Shown here: one piece after another, positions 59,841 through 64,000 of the stretch
Layout: each line of letters begins with the position of its first letter
Numbering within the stretch: the stretch's first letter is position 1
Program-made: the position numbers and the translations under genes
Source of the DNA: an uncultured Prevotella sp.
Lineage (GTDB): Bacteria; Bacteroidota; Bacteroidia; Bacteroidales; Bacteroidaceae
DNA: 64,000 bases
Assembly: GCA_946415245.1 (NCBI GenBank)
Contig: CAMKRS010000006.1
Location: 1-64,000, forward strand
Direction: 5' to 3'
Notes under the pieces: model-generated
Database searches by the model: none
What the model was told of the DNA's origin: nothing
Seen by the model: only the letters and a program-made list of their open reading frames with translations

Positions 59841-60359
59841 TTAAAATTCTTGGTCAAACGGACGAAAATTAGGCTCCTCAAACAGGCCGTACTTCTTAAA
59901 CAACTTCACCATCATCGTGTGGGTGGGCAGCGAGATGGCGTCCTCGTCGATCTGGCTGATGATGATCTTGAAATGCCAGCGTTCCACCTCGCGGGTGAAG
60001 ACGGTCTTCTCGCCGAAGATGACGTAGCTGAGCAGTGCAGACATCATCCTGACCTGCTGCTGTTTGTTGTAGAATCGCAGCATGCGCTTCACTCGGAACT
60101 GGTTCATCGGCGTGAGCCAGAGGAAGAGATACTCGCGCAGGATGCACACCGTGTCGTCGGTAGCCTGCTTCATCATGCTGATCTTAGCCTGCGCATCTTT
60201 CAGTTTGTCGGCGGTCAGCAGCAGTGTTCGTTGCGTCTGTCGCAGGTCGTTCTTCGTCGCATGCAGTTCGTTACGCAACACGCGCATCTTGTAGAGTTTC
60301 TTCATCAGGAGTTTCTGCGTTTTCTCCAGTTCCACACTTAGTTTTTCTTCTTTTCCCAT
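59841..60359 (-). CDS. Coiled-coil protein of unknown function
   Basis: 172 residues from ATG 60359. The first 90 form a long coiled coil (EEKLSVELEKTQKLLMKKLY, LRNELHATKNDLRQTQRTLL), then a compact basic domain (LTPMNQFRVKRMLRFYNKQQ, VRMMSALLSYVIFGEK) and a short acidic end. No family recognised. 5 bases upstream of the lysozyme gene. The longer frame to 60437 runs through a terminator and promoter and is rejected. Confidence 0.7.
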   Translation of the reverse strand: MGKEEKLSVELEKTQKLLMKKLYKMRVLRNELHATKNDLRQTQRTLLLTADKLKDAQAKISMMKQATDDTVCILREYLFLWLTPMNQFRVKRMLRFYNKQQQVRMMSALLSYVIFGEKTVFTREVERWHFKIIISQIDEDAISLPTHTMMVKLFKKYGLFEEPNFRPFDQEF

Positions 60360-60396
60360 ACCTTTTATATTTTTTAAGTAAGACAACTGGGCCATA

Positions 60397-60435
60397 ATAA
60401 AAAAGCCCACAGACTTCATTTTGAAATCCGTGGGC
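60397..60435 (-). terminator. Terminator overlapping a promoter
   Basis: Minus strand: GCCCAC...GTGGGC stem (60430-60435 with 60405-60410 plus partly paired interior) and a U6 run. It ends the 60478 gene's transcript. Confidence 0.7.
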
Positions 60436-60442
60436 AAAGTTA
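60435..60442 (-). promoter_or_regulatory. -7 box TAACTTTG abutting the terminator
   Basis: The last base of the box is the first base of the terminator stem, so transcripts starting here begin inside the hairpin. Would drive the 60359 gene and those after it. Confidence 0.5.
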
Positions 60443-60477
60443 CGGGTGGTGTAATACCTTTGTAATATTACAACCTG

Positions 60478-60921
60478 TTACTCGTCGAGATAAGTGATTC
60501 GTATGTCGCTGGCAGCCTGAGAGTTGTACGGCTCTAAAATTTTTGCGACCAATTCTGCATCCTGTTGGATATTCTTGGGGTACACGTCCATTTTGCCGAT
60601 TTCCATGATTTTCTGACGCACACCGCCAGGCGTGTAACCAGTCACCTTGCTGATCAGTTCGGCCAGCTGGCTCTTGTGCTTGCCGAAGCCATGTTCGAGA
60701 GGTTCGCCCAAGAGTGCAGAGAAGAGAATCACGGCTTGCGAGCGCGTCAGCTGCTTGGATTCCGACGCTTGCTCCTGAGGAGGTTCGGCCTCGGTTGAAG
60801 TCGGTGGCTCAGAAGGTTCTTTCGGCTGAGTAGTGTGGATGTGCTGCTGTAAGACATGGCCGTTGACCGGCCCGAAGTTGAAGGCAATCTGTGTCGCCTT
60901 GTGTTGAGTGTCGTCTGTCAT
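60478..60921 (-). CDS. Cassette protein of unknown function
   Basis: 147 residues. MTDDTQHKATQIAFNFGPVN and GHVLQQHIHT, a Pro/Glu/Ser-rich linker (33-58), then a helical domain (LTRSQAVILFSALLGEPLEH, HKSQLAELISKVTGYTPGGV) that could bind DNA or protein. No family recognised. Its ATG shares a base with the preceding stop (TAATG). Confidence 0.7.
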   Translation of the reverse strand: MTDDTQHKATQIAFNFGPVNGHVLQQHIHTTQPKEPSEPPTSTEAEPPQEQASESKQLTRSQAVILFSALLGEPLEHGFGKHKSQLAELISKVTGYTPGGVRQKIMEIGKMDVYPKNIQQDAELVAKILEPYNSQAASDIRITYLDE

Positions 60922-61343
60922 TATTCTAATAATTTAGGGTCCTTATCTGGATTGGGATTACTGTTCAGATCGATGTTCTGACTGCCGATATTGCCTTGAA
61001 GGGTACCGGTGTTCGTACCGATCATATTCTGCTGCTGGATATGCTGCACAGGTGCTGCGGGCTCCTGTCGCTTGGCAAAGATATCAGCCAGTTTGTCCTG
61101 ATATTCCAGCATCAGCGTGACGGGCATGCCGAGTTTCATCAGCAGTCGGGCTGATATCGTAAGTGTGGTGTAAGCCGTGTTGAAATTGCTCTCTCCAACA
61201 ACCTGACTCAACGCATCATCAAGCGCCTTCCTATATTCCGCATCCGGACGGGAGCCGAAGCCACCGCCGCCACCTTCGGGTATGGGGCCGGAATCTGCCC
61301 CATCACGATTGTTTCCAAGTGATGCGTTAATGGGAATTTCCAT
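60921..61343 (-). CDS. Cassette protein of unknown function, first gene of the leftward operon
   Basis: 140 residues. A Gly-rich N-terminus (EGGGGGFGSRPDAEYRKALD), a helical centre (FNTAYTTLTISARLLMKLGM) and a C-terminal stretch NMIGTNTGTLQGNIGSQNID that resembles the N-terminal FGPVNGHVLQQ of the next protein. No family recognised. Driven by a TACCTTTG box at 61463. Confidence 0.7.
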   Translation of the reverse strand: MEIPINASLGNNRDGADSGPIPEGGGGGFGSRPDAEYRKALDDALSQVVGESNFNTAYTTLTISARLLMKLGMPVTLMLEYQDKLADIFAKRQEPAAPVQHIQQQNMIGTNTGTLQGNIGSQNIDLNSNPNPDKDPKLLE

Positions 61344-61462
61344 CTTATTGATAGATATGGACTTACGTGCTTGATATGATAAAGTTTTTAATTAATCGTC
61401 AAAAAATTGATGGCGTCGAGAGGGTAATGAGATCCATCCACCGAAGCGGAGCAATGCGTTTG

Positions 61463-61470
61463 CAAAGGTA
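61463..61470 (-). promoter_or_regulatory. -7 box TACCTTTG for the leftward cassette operon
   Basis: About 120 bases upstream of the first ATG, giving a longer leader than usual here. Confidence 0.6.
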
Positions 61471-61580
61471 CATAATTCTCATGAGACCACCAAATATTAT
61501 TTCGACGAATATCGCCGTTTTTTCGTTAAAGAATGTCAAGTCGGTATAATTCAAATAGTTACGCCAGACGACCTAGATGG

Positions 61581-61729
61581 TGACAGTTGACAGTTGACAG
61601 TTGACAGTTTGTTGATTGAGGATTTTGGAAAAAGCATCAATTAAAATATACTTATATATAATATATATATTATATATAAGTATAAAATGAGGTATCAGTT
61701 ATTTTCAATAAACTGTCAACTGTCAACTG
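61581..61729. repeat. Inverted GACAGTT arrays flanking a 38-base palindrome
   Basis: Left array of four GACAGTT units (61581-61610) and right array of two to three ACTGTCA units (61711-61729). Between them 61647-61684 is a perfect palindrome with TATACTTATATATAATATA as left half. Same architecture as 21439-21593 with different sequences. Confidence 0.88.
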
Positions 61730-61743
61730 AGGAAACTGAGGAA

Positions 61744-61774
61744 TCTCACAAAAGGGACCGTCCCCAGTGTGAGA
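61744..61774. repeat. REP-like palindrome
   Basis: TCTCACAAAAGG, GACCGTC, CCCAGTGTGAGA; imperfect 12-base arms. Confidence 0.7.
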
Positions 61775-61798
61775 AAAACACGGTTTTGCCAAAAATGG

Positions 61799-61933
61799 GA
61801 TAAAATTTGGAATCGCCTCGAAAATTTTGTAACTTTGCAGCGTCAAAGATAAAAGACGAAATTTACGGCCTAACTGGGCAGCAAAAATTTCCTAACGCGC
61901 GGGGACGTTTTTCCTAGTATAAAGCCAAAATGA
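61799..61933 (+). promoter_or_regulatory. Promoter and conserved leader of the HU-like gene
   Basis: TAACTTTG at 61830-61837, then the leader with CGAAATTTACGGCC and two TTTCCTA copies around CGCGCGGGGACG. Ungapped homologue of 21641-21775. With the rest of the 5' UTR the leader is about 160 bases, long for this genome. Confidence 0.7.
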
Positions 61934-61989
61934 CGTCAAAATCGGAGATTAAGAAAAAACTAAACAAAACTAACCAACAACACAACAAA

Positions 61990-61996
61990 AAGGAGG
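61990..61996 (+). promoter_or_regulatory. Strong Shine-Dalgarno site AAGGAGG
   Basis: Seven bases before the HU-like ATG. Most other starts in the window lack any SD. Confidence 0.75.
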
Positions 61997-62003
61997 AAAG
62001 ACT

Positions 62004-62864
62004 ATGGCACTAAAAGTAAAAGCAGTAGAACGCAAAATCAAGTTCAACAAGAACGACGAAGGAGTATGGCGCTATGTGATGCAGCCCGACCTGTACATCG
62101 CGCTGAACCAGACGAAGGTCATCAAGGAAGCCGCTCTCCGCTCGGGCGTCAGTCAGGGAGTGATGAAGGCCTGCTGGGATGCAGCCGGTGAGGTGATCAA
62201 GGCGTGGGCAACGGAGGGTCACTCGGTGGCACTGCCCGGATTGGGTACCATGCGATTCGGTCTCCGCTCGAAGAGTGTGGAGGACGTCAACAAGGTGAAG
62301 ACCTCGCTCATCACTGCTCGCCGCATCATCTTCACGCCTGCCGTCGACTTGAAGGACGAACTGGCCAATACGGCCATCCAGATCACCTGCTACGATCGTA
62401 CGGGTAAGGAAGTGAAGCGTGTGACCTCTGCCGACGACGGCACCATCGAGGACACCGAGAACGAGAACAACGAGAACACCGAGAATGACGGTTCGCAGCA
62501 GAACGGCGGTTCTCAGAACGGCAGTGAACAGAACCAGCAGGGCGAACAGGGCCAGCAAGGCGCTCAGGGCTATGCACTGACCATTGCAACAAGTGGTAGC
62601 GGTAGTGCAACCGTCACCCACGATGGCAACGCTGTGACCTCTGGTACTTCTCTGAATGAGGACGATGAGGTGGAAATCAGCATCACGCCCGCTGAGGGTC
62701 AGGTGCCTACCGCATCCATCAACGGTTCGAGCATCGAACTGACTGAGGACAATGGTGTCTACACCGGTAGCTTCGCTATGCCTGGACAGGCTTCTGCCCT
62801 CGTGATCAGCACGGGTGTCAGTGGTGAAGGTGGCGACGGTGGCGAAGGTCTCGACAAGGACTAA
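62004..62864 (+). CDS. HU-like DNA-binding protein with C-terminal Ig-like domain
   Basis: 286 residues. N-terminal HU-type fold (about 1-125: IKEAALRSGVSQGVMKACWD, VALPGLGTMRFGLRSK, then RRIIFTPAVDLKD), a hydrophilic linker of Asn, Glu and Gln (about 147-190) and a beta-sandwich C-terminal domain (about 192-270, YALTIATSGSGSATVTHDG, GVYTGSFAMPGQASALVIST) like DUF4469. It should bind DNA without sequence specificity; the added domain is probably for protein contacts. Strong SD and a conserved leader precede it. Confidence 0.88.
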   Translation: MALKVKAVERKIKFNKNDEGVWRYVMQPDLYIALNQTKVIKEAALRSGVSQGVMKACWDAAGEVIKAWATEGHSVALPGLGTMRFGLRSKSVEDVNKVKTSLITARRIIFTPAVDLKDELANTAIQITCYDRTGKEVKRVTSADDGTIEDTENENNENTENDGSQQNGGSQNGSEQNQQGEQGQQGAQGYALTIATSGSGSATVTHDGNAVTSGTSLNEDDEVEISITPAEGQVPTASINGSSIELTEDNGVYTGSFAMPGQASALVISTGVSGEGGDGGEGLDKD

Positions 62865-62873
62865 CGCTTCGCG

Positions 62874-62905
62874 AGTGAAGAGTGAAGAGTGAAGAGTGAA
62901 GAGTA
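62874..62905. repeat. GTGAAGA array between HU-like and smalltalk genes
   Basis: Four to five units, the inverted counterpart of 59381-59413. Confidence 0.8.
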
Positions 62906-62917
62906 TAGGGAAGAGTT

Positions 62918-63031
62918 ATGAAAAAGCGTTTCGTTGAGATTGCGGTGAAGGTTGTAGTAGCCGCGCTCACGGCCTTCCTGACGGCAATTACCACTACGTC
63001 GTGTATGGGATACGGACCGATTGCGCTCTAG
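62918..63031 (+). CDS. Smalltalk protein (37-residue membrane peptide)
   Basis: Begins MKKRFVEIAVKVVVAALTAF, continues LTAITTTSCMGYGPIAL. One membrane helix (about 6-26) and a lipobox-like TTSC at Cys29. Matches the smalltalk family, tiny Bacteroidales proteins next to HU-like and peptidoglycan-hydrolase genes. Function unknown. Size and helix would allow a holin-like or lipoprotein role; this is inference. Confidence 0.75.
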   Translation: MKKRFVEIAVKVVVAALTAFLTAITTTSCMGYGPIAL

Positions 63032-63042
63032 GGAGCGCTGCA

Positions 63043-63108
63043 AATCACAGGGGACAGGCACACACTGATAGATCAAAGATGCTATCATTGGAGCCAGTCC
63101 CCGTGATT
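63043..63108. repeat. Large REP-like hairpin with inner stem
   Basis: Outer arms AATCACAGGGGACAGGC and GCCAGTCCCCGTGATT, inner TGATAG/CTATCA stem. Only 11 bases after the smalltalk stop. Confidence 0.65.
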
Positions 63109-63118
63109 CACAAGAAAG

Positions 63119-63152
63119 AATCCCCACCAAATATTTCTGGTGGGGATTTTTT
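63119..63152 (+). terminator. Terminator of the HU-like/smalltalk operon
   Basis: Eleven-base perfect stem (63119-63129 with 63138-63148) and T6 run; also usable from the convergent HAD gene. Confidence 0.85.
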
Positions 63153-63774
63153 ATTTCAGGAATTGCTCGAGGGGTTGGATCCAGTCTTCGTTGTCGTGGG
63201 GACAGAGGGTGAGCATGCCGAGGGCGGCGGCAGCCTGAACGTTGCGCTCGCCATCGTCGACGAAGAGGGTTTCCTGCGGGAGCGACTGCTGGCCGCGGAG
63301 CATCATCTCGAAGATCTCACGATGGGGCTTCATCACACCACACTGATAACTGAGATACATCGCATCGAAGAAATAGCTGATGGGATGACCTTGACCGTCG
63401 AAATCACGACCAGCCCACTGCATCATAAAGGGGTTGGTGTTCGACAGCAGACAGACCTTATATCCCCTACTCCGCAAATTCAGGAGCGCTTCAAGATTCT
63501 GCGGCGGCACATGGTCGACATAGCCGTGCCAAGCATAATAACACTCGTCCATCGAGAGCTCACGACCTATCAGCCGGCTCAGTTCCGTACGGAAGGTCTC
63601 TGCCGAGATACGCCCCGCCTCCAAATCACCGAAGATGCCCTTCTGCTCGAAGGCGTCGAGATGCTGGCGGGCATTACGGAGTCCGATCTCCTCGAACCGC
63701 GCGACGGCCTGTTCATAACTCAGGGCGAGCACCACGCCACCCAGATCGAATGCGATATTCTTAATGTTGCTCAT
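63151..63774 (-). CDS. HAD-IA family hydrolase (YihX-like phosphatase)
   Basis: 207 residues from ATG 63774 (a TTG at 63786 would add four). Motif I FDLGGVVLAL (second Asp replaced by Gly, as in YihX-type members), motif II LLSNTNPF, Lys in CGVMKPHREIFE and motif III LFVDDGERN. Likely acts on a sugar phosphate such as alpha-glucose 1-phosphate. 12 bases after the acetylxylan esterase stop. Confidence 0.88.
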   Translation of the reverse strand: MSNIKNIAFDLGGVVLALSYEQAVARFEEIGLRNARQHLDAFEQKGIFGDLEAGRISAETFRTELSRLIGRELSMDECYYAWHGYVDHVPPQNLEALLNLRSRGYKVCLLSNTNPFMMQWAGRDFDGQGHPISYFFDAMYLSYQCGVMKPHREIFEMMLRGQQSLPQETLFVDDGERNVQAAAALGMLTLCPHDNEDWIQPLEQFLK

Positions 63775-63786
63775 AGGATCTTTCAA

Positions 63787-64000
63787 TTATTTCAGATAGT
63801 CTGCAATAAACTGCTCACGCGGATGCAGGAAATGCTCTTCCCAATAAGCACGCCAGCGGCCGGAGGGCCAGGCGTGAGTGCGGAAAGGCACGCAGTTGAC
63901 GGTCTTCTTGCCAGGAGCGCCGTTGAGCGACGACCAGACGGCAGAAGGTGGACAAGTGGTATCGATCAGGCCTATCTCACAATAGATCTCTGCCTTGGAA
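63787..64000 (-). CDS. Acetylxylan esterase (CE7-like), C-terminal part
   Basis: The last 71 codons of a gene running off the right edge. The end AEIYCEIGLIDTTCPPSAVW and the sequence after it (LNGAPGKKTVN, FRTHAWPSGRW) match the C-terminus of AXE1/CE7 esterases: the Asp in GLIDTTCPP and His in the THAWP region are the expected triad members. It would remove acetyl groups from xylan oligosaccharides, fitting the plant-glycan profile of the window. Confidence 0.75.
   Translation of the reverse strand, partial: SKAEIYCEIGLIDTTCPPSAVWSSLNGAPGKKTVNCVPFRTHAWPSGRWRAYWEEHFLHPREQFIADYLK

Larger units (their letters stand above)
61344..62003. other. 660-base divergent region with composite module
   Basis: No convincing gene. 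From left to right: the leftward promoter (61463-61470), a GACAGTT array (61581-61610), a 38-base perfect AT palindrome (61647-61684), the inverted ACTGTCA array (61711-61729), a REP-like palindrome (61744-61774), the rightward promoter and 135-base leader (61799-61933) and a Shine-Dalgarno sequence at 61990. Direct repeats beside an AT-rich dyad next to a primase gene resemble an origin layout (inference). Confidence 0.75.

Overview
The window reads as chromosome of a Bacteroidales bacterium, most likely a Prevotella-like genus (Prevotella, Segatella or Xylanibacter). The evidence is the Bacteroidota promoter box TAnnTTTG in front of many genes, very short leaders with almost no Shine-Dalgarno sequences, and family content (RprX/RprY-like pair, BamD-RpoZ-DUF4293 cluster, Porin_10, DUF4468, DUF4419, Nudix-type AraR, smalltalk protein). 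No rRNA, tRNA, CRISPR array, intact insertion sequence or integrase was seen.

Layout. 1-2010: ECF sigma factor with a truncated partner, and a secreted CE1-type esterase. 2144-6734: rpsF-rpsR-rplI, a two-component system with a 59-residue membrane protein, and an exported protein. 6853-16831: secreted GH2 beta-galactosidase, nth, a second ECF sigma / anti-sigma / periplasmic protein set, an L,D-transpeptidase lipoprotein, rnz and mazG. 16965-25679: valS, a DUF4419 protein, DUF4293-rpoZ-bamD, uvrB. 25852-36671: DUF4468, Porin_10, menA, HD and RluA proteins, an ABC-F ATPase, grpE-dnaJ and folC. 36778-49806: a galactose operon (galM-MFS-galK), then an L-arabinose operon (mutarotase lipoprotein, Na+ symporter, araR, araD, araA, araB, HAD phosphatase).

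49807-56600 is visibly more AT-rich and holds accessory genes: LruC-like and other lipoproteins, a surface-repeat protein, a lipoprotein serpin, an NTF2-fold immunity-like protein and two small membrane proteins. 56619-63031 is a self-contained cassette: a leftward operon with a primase-polymerase/NTPase protein, a T4-type lysozyme and several unknown proteins, and a rightward HU-like gene plus a 37-residue smalltalk protein, separated by a 660-base noncoding region rich in repeats. An HAD phosphatase and the end of an acetylxylan esterase close the window.

The most unusual signals are noncoding. (1) Two four-helix-bundle (23S-IVS-type) genes sit exactly in the araD-araA and araA-araB gaps, each bracketed by inverted short-repeat arrays; one pair is a nearly perfect 31-base inverted repeat. 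(2) A composite module (repeat array, 36-38 base perfect AT palindrome, inverted array, promoter, conserved 135-base leader) occurs twice, once before the HU gene and once with no gene behind it. (3) Arrays of 7-10 base repeats show polarity: mostly pyrimidine-rich strand just upstream of genes, purine-rich strand just downstream. They supply promoter flanks, stop codons, a shared SEE C-terminus for four proteins, part of a signal peptide and an in-frame insertion in valS. (4) REP-like palindromes with a GGGACGGT core are scattered through the accessory part.
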